From Streptomyces sp. NBC_00299 (GTDB lineage Bacteria > Actinomycetota > Actinomycetes > Streptomycetales > Streptomycetaceae): a DNA stretch of 64,000 nt. The position numbers and the translations under genes were made by a program. Below, one piece after another: positions 15,991 through 23,181 of the stretch (position 1 is its first letter; every line of letters begins with the position of its first letter). The notes under the pieces were generated by a model. That model had not been told where the DNA came from and did not search any database. It saw nothing but the letters and a program-made list of their open reading frames with translations. The stretch is from contig NZ_CP108040.1 in the NCBI RefSeq assembly GCF_036173045.1, forward strand, positions 62,001 to 126,000. The letters are read 5' to 3'.

Positions 15991-17247
15991 GTGGGTGCAG
16001 GAGGCACGCCACGCTGGTCACGAGCAGGGGAGGGGGAGGTCGTTGACGGGGTTACTTCCGAGGCAATGGGCCTGCGGTCGCTGCCGGGGGGATCAAGCGT
16101 GACTGCAGCTGAGCGGAATTCGAACCCGGCGCCGCGCGGTGTCATGCGCTGGCCATTAGGCCTGCATATCGCCGTAGTCCTCGTGTTGGCCGTGACCTCA
16201 GCGATCACAGTCTTGGGGCTCCTGTGGCTGATGCTGGGGGTCCCTCGAGTGCAGGTGTCCGGCCCGCTCAAACCCAGCGACACCTACGACGCCATCAAGA
16301 TCGCATTGGCTGTCGTGGCAGGAGTCGGCGGCGTAGTCGCCCTCGTGGTCGCCTACCGACGCCAGCACCTCAGCGAAGCCACGGACGCCCGCGAGTACGA
16401 CAAAGCCCTGATCGAACGGTTCGGCGCCGCAGCCGAACAACTCGGGGCAGACCAGCCGGCTGTACGCATGACTGGCGCGTACGCGATGGCACGGCTTGCC
16501 GATGAGTGGCCGCAGGAACGCCAGATGTGCATCGACGTGCTGTGCGGCTATCTGAGAATGCCGCATGCTCCCGATCCTCCCGCCGATGATCAGGAGCTGG
16601 CATCGTGGCAGCGCGAGCGGGCGATACGTGTGACCGTTCTGGGACTCATTGCCGCCCACCTGCGCGACGGCGCGCCCGCGTCCTGGCAGGGCTACGACCT
16701 CGACTTCACCGGCGCTGTCCTTGACGAGGCCGACTTCCGCGGTGCCCGCTTCACCGGCGGCAATATCCTCTTCGTCAAGACCCTCTTCGCCGGGCACGGC
16801 ACGGACCAGATCGTCTTCGACGAGACCGAATTCGCCGACGGCAGCTACGTCTACTTCCGGCTCGCCGAATTCCGCAGCGGCACCGTCCGCTTCAACCGTG
16901 CCACCTTCAGCGGCGGCTGGGTCACCTTCGACAGCGCCCGCTTCACCGGCGCTCGCGTGAACTTCCGAGATGCTGCCTTCGCTGGAGGCGAAGTCCCATT
17001 CGAGGACGCTGAGTTCTCCGCCAGCACCATCGACTTCAACGGTGCGACCTTCACCGGCAGCACAGTGAACTTCGGGGAGCACCACCTCCCTTCCATCTAC
17101 CGCACGGTGCCCCCCGCCCGCTTCAGCGGCGGCATCGTCGACTTGTCCCAAGTAGCCGACTTCACTCATCCTCCGCGGTTCGGCTTACAGGAGCTGCCTC
17201 CCGGACTCCGGCTGCCTCCAGGCACCAACATCGCGGACCTCCCCTGA
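15991..17247 (+). CDS. Membrane protein with pentapeptide-like repeats
   Basis: 418 residues from a GTG with a strong GAGGTGAT site; a GTG at 16099 is an alternative start. Two membrane helices (LHIAVVLVLAVTSAITVLGL; IKIALAVVAGVGGVVALVVA) lie before a conserved helical part (ERFGAAAEQLGADQPAVRMT, GAYAMARLADEW). The C-terminal half is pentapeptide-like (FDETEFADGSYVYFRLAEFR). It shares the layout of the 2909-4132 protein. It runs against the minus-strand operon and is bracketed by direct repeats, so it looks like a late insertion. Confidence 0.85.
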   Translation: MGAGGTPRWSRAGEGEVVDGVTSEAMGLRSLPGGSSVTAAERNSNPAPRGVMRWPLGLHIAVVLVLAVTSAITVLGLLWLMLGVPRVQVSGPLKPSDTYDAIKIALAVVAGVGGVVALVVAYRRQHLSEATDAREYDKALIERFGAAAEQLGADQPAVRMTGAYAMARLADEWPQERQMCIDVLCGYLRMPHAPDPPADDQELASWQRERAIRVTVLGLIAAHLRDGAPASWQGYDLDFTGAVLDEADFRGARFTGGNILFVKTLFAGHGTDQIVFDETEFADGSYVYFRLAEFRSGTVRFNRATFSGGWVTFDSARFTGARVNFRDAAFAGGEVPFEDAEFSASTIDFNGATFTGSTVNFGEHHLPSIYRTVPPARFSGGIVDLSQVADFTHPPRFGLQELPPGLRLPPGTNIADLP

Positions 17248-17254
17248 TTGGGCA

Positions 17255-17331
17255 CCTCATGGTTGAGGCGCCACTGCGACCACCCCGGCCCGGCGGGTCC
17301 CAAGTCGGGGCGGCACAGAGTGCGCTCAGCT
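17255..17331. repeat. Direct repeat, right copy
   Basis: Matches 15888-15966: ctcatggttgag, ccactgcgac and cggcacagagtgcgctcag are shared, with small differences between. It sits immediately after the 17338-17643 gene on the minus strand. Confidence 0.75.
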
Positions 17332-17337
17332 TGCGGT

Positions 17338-17643
17338 TCAGCTGGCCGTCGCGATGGCGTCGCGCAGGTGCGTGCGTGCCCAGGCCAGAAGTGAGGGCTG
17401 GTCACCGTCGGGGCTGGTCAGCGCGTCGGTGAGGTAGGTGATGGCGGAGTCGAGGTCCTCGCTGGCGTCCTGCCAGTTGCTGATGCTGGACGCGCCGAGG
17501 ACGTTGCGGACGTCTTCGACCAGGTCGATGAAGGCTTTCGGGGTGTTGCCGCGAGGCGAGTGGTCGCCGATGAGGGCGGCGAGGTCGGCGGCGAAGCAGT
17601 CGCGGAGCGCGGCGAAGGTGTCGGCTTTGGTCTGGGTGGTCAC
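17338..17643 (-). CDS. Hypothetical helical protein
   Basis: 101 residues from a GTG at 17643 (MTTQTKADTFAALRDCFAAD). The protein is all-helical and acidic (DASEDLDSAITYLTDALTSP). Its start overlaps the stop of the zinc-finger ORF (GTGA), placing it in the operon. No family is recognised. Confidence 0.65.
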   Translation of the reverse strand: MTTQTKADTFAALRDCFAADLAALIGDHSPRGNTPKAFIDLVEDVRNVLGASSISNWQDASEDLDSAITYLTDALTSPDGDQPSLLAWARTHLRDAIATAS

Positions 17644-17840
17644 GGGGCCTCCTGGTCAGTGGTTGAGCCGGATCGTGATGGGTCGCCGGCGTCACCGGCG
17701 TGGGTGTGGGCGGTGCGGCGGTGCGCGGCGAGGCCGGCGGCCTCGCCTTGGAGCGGCAGGTGGCAGTCCCGGCAGCCGTGCGACCACTCATCCCAGGCCG
17801 GGGGTGAGCGGGTGCGGGTGCGGTCCGTCGGCTGCGCGGC
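17640..17840 (-). CDS. Zinc-finger ORF without a normal start, in frame behind a TGA
   Basis: Directly after the TGA of the kinase gene (17841-17843), the same frame stays open for 66 codons: SPPAWDEWSHGCRDCHLPLQ, then GEAAGLAAHRRTAHTHAGD. The CxxC...HxxxxxH pattern suggests a small zinc finger. No ATG, GTG or TTG precedes it, yet its stop overlaps the GTG of the next gene (GTGA), as between real cistrons. Either the TGA is read through to make a longer kinase, the TGA is a mutation that cut off the tail, or an unusual start is used. Confidence 0.5.
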   Translation of the reverse strand, partial: AAQPTDRTRTRSPPAWDEWSHGCRDCHLPLQGEAAGLAAHRRTAHTHAGDAGDPSRSGSTTDQEAP

Positions 17841-18800
17841 TCAAGCGACCGCGTCGGCGTACTGCGCCTGAGGTTCCGCGCGTCCCGCGGGGTCGTCGTC
17901 CTGGTCGTCGTCGATGCCGTCGCCGTGGACGGTGCAGACGATGTCCGGGTCGGTGTCCATGGCTCCGGTCAGCGCCTTGTGCAGGTCGGTGACCGAGTAG
18001 ACCGGCGCCCACGCCTGCCCGGCGCACTCCGGGTCGAAGGGGCAGGGCAGCAGGACGTCGAAGCCGAAGTCGCCCTCGTCGTCGACGTCGTCGCGGAACG
18101 CCAGAGTGAGGTACTGCTGCCCGAGGCGGATCTCCGCGGCGCGGTCCCGGCCGGTCACCAGGTCCGAGCCCGGCCGCCATCGCCACAGCGGCAGGATCTC
18201 CGGGCCGAAGAAGCGGCGGACCAGGAGAAGGTCGCCCAGGCCCTCGCTCCCGTCGCGCCCAAGGTCGGCCTCCCGGACCTGCGAGAGCCGCTTCAGGAAC
18301 GGCTCCAGGCGGTACAGGGCGTCCGCGAAGACGACCGTGTTGAAGCCTTCGGCGGCCAGCCGCTGGTGCGAGTGGACCATGGCCTGGTGCTGGGCGCGGA
18401 CGACGTCCTCGGGCACGCGCCGGTTGTCCGGCCGCGGGCCCTGGCGCTCCAGGCAGACCGGCAGCGGCGTGGCGACGACGACCGCGACGGTCGGCATGCC
18501 GTGCCGCTTGGCGGCCATCACCAGCTCCATCCGCACGGGCTGTTCGACGTTGGTCGCGTCGATGACCGTGTTGAGCTTGCGGGCCATACGGCGTTCCAGG
18601 ATCAGCTTGAGGACGTCGGCGGCGTCTCCGGTCGCGTCCTGCCGACCGGGGTCGTCACTGACCACGCCGCGCAGACCATCGAGCGAGAGGATCTGCGAGG
18701 CCGGCCAGGTGCGGGCCAGCGTGGACTTGCCCGCGCCGGAGGCGCCGATCAGCACGATGAGCCCGTTCTCGGGCAGTTCCGGGTACAGCACGGAGGTCAT
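17841..18800 (-). CDS. Polynucleotide-kinase-like P-loop protein
   Basis: 319 residues. Walker A GLIVLIGASGAGKSTLART (residues about 12-31), then TVIDATNVEQPVRMELVMAA and ATPLPVCLERQGPRPDN, match the T4 Pnk-type kinase fold (AAA_33). These enzymes phosphorylate 5'-OH ends of nucleic acids or similar hydroxyls. The C-terminal 150 residues (FDVLLPCPFDPECAGQAWAP) are not part of the kinase domain. The start overlaps the upstream gene (ATGA). A zinc-finger frame continues past its stop. Confidence 0.8.
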   Translation of the reverse strand: MTSVLYPELPENGLIVLIGASGAGKSTLARTWPASQILSLDGLRGVVSDDPGRQDATGDAADVLKLILERRMARKLNTVIDATNVEQPVRMELVMAAKRHGMPTVAVVVATPLPVCLERQGPRPDNRRVPEDVVRAQHQAMVHSHQRLAAEGFNTVVFADALYRLEPFLKRLSQVREADLGRDGSEGLGDLLLVRRFFGPEILPLWRWRPGSDLVTGRDRAAEIRLGQQYLTLAFRDDVDDEGDFGFDVLLPCPFDPECAGQAWAPVYSVTDLHKALTGAMDTDPDIVCTVHGDGIDDDQDDDPAGRAEPQAQYADAVA

Positions 18801-19144
18801 TCGACGTCTCCTTGCGGGTCGAGGGAGCGGGCAGCCCAGTTCAGGCGCTGCCCGGTGGTGTCGGTGATCAGGGCGGCGGCCTCATGCAGAGGCCAGGAGG
18901 CCTCGCAGTCGCGGTCCGGCTCCATCTGGTACGCCCGGCGGGCGGCGGTGCTGACCAGCTGGGCGAGCGCGGGAAAGAGACCGCCGGGGACGTCGATGTC
19001 TTCGTGGAGCTCGCGCAGGATCGCGGCGAGTTCGTGGGCGTCGATGTCGTCAGCGTTCAGGTCGTCCTCGATCTGCTGGAGAGCGAGGGTGGCAATGCAT
19101 GCCGAGGCACGGATTCGGTCCAGGCGGGTGCGGAAGCTGGTCAC
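18797..19144 (-). CDS. Helical hypothetical protein
   Basis: 115 residues from a GTG at 19144 (MTSFRTRLDRIRASACIATL) overlapping the stop of the membrane-protein gene. It is acidic and helical (ADDIDAHELAAILRELHEDI) with a conserved-looking tail (ALITDTTGQRLNWAARSLDP). The longer open frame to 20167 is a shadow with extreme Arg/Pro content. Confidence 0.65.
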   Translation of the reverse strand: MTSFRTRLDRIRASACIATLALQQIEDDLNADDIDAHELAAILRELHEDIDVPGGLFPALAQLVSTAARRAYQMEPDRDCEASWPLHEAAALITDTTGQRLNWAARSLDPQGDVE

Positions 19145-19647
19145 CGGGTGGTCGCCTTGGTGGTGGCGACCAGGGCGGCGAGGGTTTCCCAGCCGTGGTG
19201 CCAGGCGGAGTCGAGGCAGTACGCGCCGTTGAGGCCGTGGTCGGCCAGGCGCCAGAAGTTGGCCTTGCCGGTCTTCGCGGCGAGGGTCTCCAAGAGCCCG
19301 CCCGGCACCCTTCGGTCCGCTGCGTAGTGCGTGAGGAAGGACAGGGCGAGCGCGGCAGCGGCGGCTCCGGGGTGCAGCCGGATGCCCAGGGCCCGGGCGC
19401 CGGCCCCGACCGCGAGGGCCTGGGTGGCGGTGTAGGTCAGGCAGTGCCAGGCGCAGGCCTTGATGCCGTCGGCCGTGCCGTGGACGGTCGGTTCGTCGTC
19501 CGGGGTGGCGGCGAAGTGGACGGGCTTGTCGTCGGTGGCGCCCTTGACCCGGGCGCAGTAGTCGGACTGTACGAAGTGATCGCCGATGTTCGACCCGGCG
19601 CGGCCCAGTCCGAGGACGGCTGCGAAGAGGGCGGAGCGATGCGTCAT
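19141..19647 (-). CDS. Membrane protein, DUF3307-like candidate
   Basis: 168 residues from the ATG at 19647 (MTHRSALFAAVLGLGRAGSN). IGDHFVQSDYCARVKG near the start and SFLTHYAADRR later recall DUF3307 membrane proteins (H-x-x-x-D/Q pattern). There are hydrophobic stretches at residues 5-20 and 60-110 (ALAVGAGARALGIRLHPGAA). The family call is tentative. The start overlaps the stop of the RRQRL-type gene. Confidence 0.65.
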   Translation of the reverse strand: MTHRSALFAAVLGLGRAGSNIGDHFVQSDYCARVKGATDDKPVHFAATPDDEPTVHGTADGIKACAWHCLTYTATQALAVGAGARALGIRLHPGAAAAALALSFLTHYAADRRVPGGLLETLAAKTGKANFWRLADHGLNGAYCLDSAWHHGWETLAALVATTKATTR

Positions 19648-20228
19648 GCTGGGCTTCTCCTGTCTCGTAAGGGGTTGGGGAGCGGGCGGCCGGCCTTTGC
19701 CGGTGCTGCGGCCGCCCGGTTGTGCGGCCCCGTCCCGGCCGGTGTGGCCGGGACGGGGTTCGACGCGGCCAGCCGGTGCGCGGCGGAGACCGGGGGAGCC
19801 ATGAGGGTGCTGGGGTCCACGGGGGTGCCGTCGTGGCACTCCAGGCAGCACCCGAGCTTCTTGGAGAGGCAGATGTAGAACCGCCTCCCGCATTCGCCGC
19901 AGGTCTGTCGGGCTGCCATCGCCTGGTCCAGCGCCCGCTCCTGTGCGAGCGTCGGAACGCGTTTGGGCGTGGCCAGGTCGACGCGGAGCAGGAAGCCGCG
20001 GGTGGGGTGGGTGCAGGACCACTGCGGCCGGGTGGCGCACAGCTTGCAGCGCAGGATCGCGACCGGGCCCTGATTGCCGCCGGGGCTGAGGCCCATGTCC
20101 TGTAACTGGCGCCTGGTGACGAGCCCTTCGGGCACCGCGCTGCGGTCGTACTCGGGCAGCGCCGCATCGCTGCGCGGCAACCGGGTCACCTCGCGGCGGC
20201 GGCGCTTCTTCCTCGGGCGCGGCATCAC
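19644..20228 (-). CDS. RRQRL-motif zinc-binding protein
   Basis: 194 residues. After a basic head comes TRRQLQDMGLSPGGNQGPVA, the signature of Streptomyces RRQRL-type zinc proteins found in integrative and plasmid elements, then CKLCATRPQWSCTHPTRG and CGECGRRFYICLSKKLGCCL with several Cys pairs. Function is unknown; the family is a good marker of mobile DNA. The Pro/Ala tail may be disordered. Start at 20228 or the next ATG at 20225. Confidence 0.8.
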   Translation of the reverse strand: MMPRPRKKRRRREVTRLPRSDAALPEYDRSAVPEGLVTRRQLQDMGLSPGGNQGPVAILRCKLCATRPQWSCTHPTRGFLLRVDLATPKRVPTLAQERALDQAMAARQTCGECGRRFYICLSKKLGCCLECHDGTPVDPSTLMAPPVSAAHRLAASNPVPATPAGTGPHNRAAAAPAKAGRPLPNPLRDRRSPA

Positions 20229-20332
20229 CTGCTCCGGGCGCCGGGCCGCCAGTCGGGGCGGTACGGGTAGCGGGGGCCGGGATGCTTCGGTCGGGGCCGG
20301 CCGATCCGGCGGCGCGGTCGGGGGATGAGCAC
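20225..20332 (-). CDS. 35-residue arginine-rich microprotein
   Basis: A GTG at 20332 stands seven bases after GGAGG. The peptide reads MLIPRPRRRIGRPRPKHPGP, then RYPYRPDWRPGARSR, and its TGA overlaps the ATG of the RRQRL-type gene. The ribosome site and the overlap both support translation. With Arg, Pro and Tyr and no acidic cluster, it probably binds nucleic acid or acts as a translational leader. Confidence 0.6.
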   Translation of the reverse strand: MLIPRPRRRIGRPRPKHPGPRYPYRPDWRPGARSR

Positions 20333-20600
20333 GGGCAGTTCCTCCAGTCGTCGGTGGACAGCGCTGCGCCCCACCGACGTCGTGCGGGTGTCGGCGGGGC
20401 GCAGTGGGCGGCCAGGCGGCCTAATCCGGAACTAAGAGCGATCCGTCGGCGGCAGCATCCGCGACGGAGCTGTTCGAGTGGTGGCAGCCCGTGCGGTACC
20501 GAGTGGATGCAAGCCGGCGGCTTGGCCCATGAGGCCTTCGGACAGACGGGGCTCTAGAGGCGGCGTGACCGGGCTGCAGGCCGTGAATAGGCTTCCGCGC
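20333..20600. other. Divergent promoter region
   Basis: Lies between the minus-strand accessory operon and the plus-strand gene at 20601. No third gene is supported. A promoter for the long operon must lie here, but I cannot assign -10/-35 boxes with confidence. Confidence 0.4.
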
Positions 20601-21026
20601 ATGGCCAGTGAATCTTTTCCCTACAACCGGTTCCTAGGTGAGTTTCAGGAACTGGCACATGGTCGCCCCGACGGCCCTGCACTTCGCGACTCGGTCCGCG
20701 AGCACGCCGCCCCGGGCGAGGAGAAGCTGGTGCGTTATCTCCGTTCAGGATCTGCCCTTGCCGTCACCGGATCACCAGTCCATGACGCGCTGAGCAACGA
20801 ACTCATCGGCGCGTTGGAGCTGCACACTGACGGCGAGTGGTTCTGGTACTCAGACCTCGCTCACTACGTCGAGCGCTACCACGTCCCGCTGGACGAGACC
20901 TTCGTCGATCACGCACGCGCACGCCACTGGACTCCGCCCAAGCTCTCTGCGGAAGACCTCATCCAGATCGGAGACACTCTGGACGCGGCGCTCGATGCCG
21001 AAGACGCCGGAGACACGCAGGCTTGA
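20601..21026 (+). CDS. Hypothetical protein
   Basis: 141 residues from the ATG at 20601 (MASESFPYNRFLGEFQELAH). It is acidic and well coded: KLVRYLRSGSALAVTGSPVH, GEWFWYSDLAHYVERYHVPL, and EDLIQIGDTLDAALDAEDAG at the end. It lies between two minus-strand operons. I do not recognise it; proteins of this size and style are common in Streptomyces accessory regions. Confidence 0.7.
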   Translation: MASESFPYNRFLGEFQELAHGRPDGPALRDSVREHAAPGEEKLVRYLRSGSALAVTGSPVHDALSNELIGALELHTDGEWFWYSDLAHYVERYHVPLDETFVDHARARHWTPPKLSAEDLIQIGDTLDAALDAEDAGDTQA

Positions 21027-21104
21027 CGAGTTAGGCGCCTGAGGTGTCTGTCCGGACCTCGCCAGACCCACAGGGGGCGGGCGAGGACCAGGCAGGGCGT
21101 CGGG

Positions 21105-21920
21105 TCAGCGCTGGAGCGGGTGGACGTTGTCGGGTTCGTCGTCCAGGTCGTCGTGGGCCGGGGCGGGCTGCGGCGGAATGTGGACCTCGGGGCGGATGTC
21201 GATGTGAGGCTGGAAGGCCGTGTGGGTGATCGGGCGCAGGCTCAGGCCGCGCAGGGCGAAGACGGAGGCGATGGTCCAGGCGAGGACCGCGATCCCGGTG
21301 GCGACGGTGCGGCCGTTGGCGGGGGAGGCGGACCACACCATGCCGACGCTGGCCGCGCCCCAGAGGGTGTAGGTGATGCGGGCCCCGGTGCTGTGGAAGA
21401 AGCCGCCGACCAGGCTGAACAGGCCCACTGCCTTCCAGAAGGCGTAGACCGCGGATCCGCTGACGGCGAGGCCGCTGGTGTGCTGGGCGATGTACGTGCG
21501 GACGGGGGTGTCGATCACTGCCCAGAAGCTGTTGGAGGTCTCGGACGCCAGCTGTGTGTCCGGGGTCGCGGTGGCGATCCGGTGGGCCAGGGCGGAGACG
21601 ATGTCGCCGGCGGCGTCCAGCACGATGATGAACGCGCACACGCTGGCCAGGCTGAGGGCCGCCTTGATCCAGTTGCTCATCCCGTGCCAGCCCGCGGACC
21701 GTGCGTGCCGGACGTCCTCCCAGCGCTCGTAGAGGAAGCCGCCCTGCTTCCAGGAGTTGTCCCACGCCGCCCTCATCCGGGCGAAGCGCGTCACGCCGGG
21801 GTCACCTTCTGGATCGACGGCCGGCGGCGGGGGCGTCTTGTCGAGCAGGTCGAAGAAGCTCGGGTTGTTCTGGTGGCCGTTGATGGACTGGCTGTTGGTG
21901 GGCTTGTCGTCGGACTGCAT
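21105..21920 (-). CDS. Polytopic membrane protein of the transfer module
   Basis: 271 residues from the ATG at 21920 (MQSDDKPTNSQSINGHQNNP). A soluble head of about 80 residues is followed by four or five hydrophobic segments (AALSLASVCAFIIVLDAAGD; YAFWKAVGLFSLVGGFF; ATGIAVLAWTIASVFALRGL) and a His/Pro/Asp-rich tail. It belongs by position to the transfer genes. The exact family is unknown. Confidence 0.7.
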   Translation of the reverse strand: MQSDDKPTNSQSINGHQNNPSFFDLLDKTPPPPAVDPEGDPGVTRFARMRAAWDNSWKQGGFLYERWEDVRHARSAGWHGMSNWIKAALSLASVCAFIIVLDAAGDIVSALAHRIATATPDTQLASETSNSFWAVIDTPVRTYIAQHTSGLAVSGSAVYAFWKAVGLFSLVGGFFHSTGARITYTLWGAASVGMVWSASPANGRTVATGIAVLAWTIASVFALRGLSLRPITHTAFQPHIDIRPEVHIPPQPAPAHDDLDDEPDNVHPLQR

Positions 21921-21988
21921 GGCGGGGCGACTCCCTCGTTCGGGTTCGTGTGGTGGGCAGATTGGTGCGCAGGCCGGACGGCCTGGCC

Positions 21989-22020
21989 CGCACCCGACCG
22001 CGAGGGGTTCGGGTGCGAGG
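21989..22020. terminator. Hairpin between two transfer-module genes
   Basis: cgcacccga and ttcgggtgcg pair just after the stop of the 22043 gene and before the next cistron, suggesting termination or partial attenuation. Confidence 0.45.
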
Positions 22021-22042
22021 CAGGTTGTCCGGAGCAGGAGGG

Positions 22043-22594
22043 TTAGAGGCTTCGGGCGTCGGCGAGGCCGGCGGCCTGGTCGACCATGCGGATCGGGATC
22101 CGGCCGGAGCCGTGGGCGTCGTTGAAGGACGGCACGGAGTCGACGTCGGCGCCGAAGCGTCGGCGGATCGCGTCCAGGAGCACGGCGGCCGCGTCGGCTT
22201 CCAGGCCGCTGTTGCCGCGGGCCTCGATCCGGATGGCCCCGAGCATGCAGCGGGCGCCGTCCTCGTCGACCAGAGCGTCCTTGCACCAGCCGCCGTTGAG
22301 CAGGCGGTGGTGGGCGCGCTGTAGAAGGGCCGCGACCGGGGTCGGGTACAGCTCCGGCAGCGGAGCGGGCCCGGTGTCGACGGGGCCGGTGACGACGTCG
22401 GCCAGGTCCACGGGCTCGATGGGAATGTGCGCCGTGTTGACCTCGTAGGCGACGGCCGCTTCGTCCAGCCGCACGGTCATCGCCGCGTTGATGAACGCCA
22501 GGCGTTCCTCGAGGGTCAATTCCACCGGCGGCGCGGCGGCCTGGGTAGTCGGAGCGGGGTGGTCTGTGGCGGGGGAGGGCGGGGTGTGGGGCAT
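22043..22594 (-). CDS. Hypothetical protein, transfer module
   Basis: 183 residues from the ATG at 22594, with AGGAG before it. After a Pro/Ala-rich head comes LTLEERLAFINAAMTVRLDE, then LLQRAHHRLLNGGWCKDALV, DEDGARCMLGAIRIEAR and LLDAIRRRFGADVDSVPSFN. This is the conserved core of a family common in Streptomyces plasmids and phages (DUF6197-like; tentative). Probably a soluble helical protein. Function unknown. Confidence 0.7.
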   Translation of the reverse strand: MPHTPPSPATDHPAPTTQAAAPPVELTLEERLAFINAAMTVRLDEAAVAYEVNTAHIPIEPVDLADVVTGPVDTGPAPLPELYPTPVAALLQRAHHRLLNGGWCKDALVDEDGARCMLGAIRIEARGNSGLEADAAAVLLDAIRRRFGADVDSVPSFNDAHGSGRIPIRMVDQAAGLADARSL

Positions 22595-22616
22595 CGTGAG
22601 CTCCTGGCGGGAACGC

Positions 22617-22651
22617 GAAGGGCGCCGCTGGTGGTTGTCCAGCGGCGCCCT
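22617..22651. terminator. Strong hairpin upstream of the 22594 gene
   Basis: gggcgccgctgg pairs with ccagcggcgccc around a short loop. It can end minus-strand transcripts from 23.1 kb before the next gene. Confidence 0.6.
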
Positions 22652-22751
22652 TCGACGTCGTGCAGAAGGGGAGTTGGGTGATGGCGGTGGGTAGTCACCG
22701 CACACGCGCCCCGGGCATCCTCGAATCAACAGGCGAGGGGAAGGGGATCGG

Positions 22752-22913
22752 GTGGAGTTCGTCTTCGAGTGCGGATGGTGCGGCGGGGACAACTTCTTCG
22801 TGGGCAAGCAGGTCGGCATCTGGGTCGACAAGTGGGAGGTGCCCTCGGAGTGGGACTGCCGCTTCTGCGACGGACTCAACTACACGCACGACCCGCCGTG
22901 GACAGAGGCGTAA
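22752..22913 (+). CDS. 53-residue zinc-ribbon-like microprotein
   Basis: A GTG at 22752 follows a GGGGAAGGGG site. The peptide reads MEFVFECGWCGGDNFFVGKQ, VGIWVDKWEVPSEWDCRFCD, then GLNYTHDPPWTEA. The CxxC pair at 7-10 and CRFC pair at 37-40 make a typical zinc ribbon. It lies on the plus strand between two minus-strand genes and ends against the 22914 gene. It is below the usual length cut-off and easily missed. Confidence 0.65.
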   Translation: MEFVFECGWCGGDNFFVGKQVGIWVDKWEVPSEWDCRFCDGLNYTHDPPWTEA

Positions 22914-23102
22914 TCAGAAGCTGGAGATCAGTCCGGCGAGCGAGGCAAGGCCTGTGTTGATGGCCGGGGCGAGGCCAGTCGCGGCGAGAGTGAAGCCGAA
23001 CAGCGCGCAGGCCAGCGCGGAGCCGACGCGGACGTAGCCGCCCTTGACCAGGACGACAACGATGATGCCCAGCAGCACGGCGGCGGAGATGGACAGGGCC
23101 AC
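22914..23102 (-). CDS. Small two-helix membrane protein (Spd-like)
   Basis: 62 residues with two membrane helices (SISAAVLLGIIVVVLVKGGY; LACALFGFTLAATGLAPAIN). Small hydrophobic proteins at this position, next to the ATPase gene, are typical of Streptomyces plasmid spread genes. The Spd assignment rests on size and context. Confidence 0.65.
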   Translation of the reverse strand: MALSISAAVLLGIIVVVLVKGGYVRVGSALACALFGFTLAATGLAPAINTGLASLAGLISSF

Positions 23103-23181
23103 GGTGGTGATGCTCCTTCACAAGGGGTCGGTGGGGCTGGCCTCACTCGGGCGTGCCAGCCCCGGGGATGGGTGGGTGTGA

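Noticed and set aside
16198..17169. 323-codon minus-strand frame
   Set aside because: Antisense to the pentapeptide-like gene; periodic repeats keep it open.
18797..20167. 456-codon minus-strand frame
   Set aside because: Arg/Pro/Ser-rich until the last 115 codons; two better genes with coupled starts lie in the other frames.
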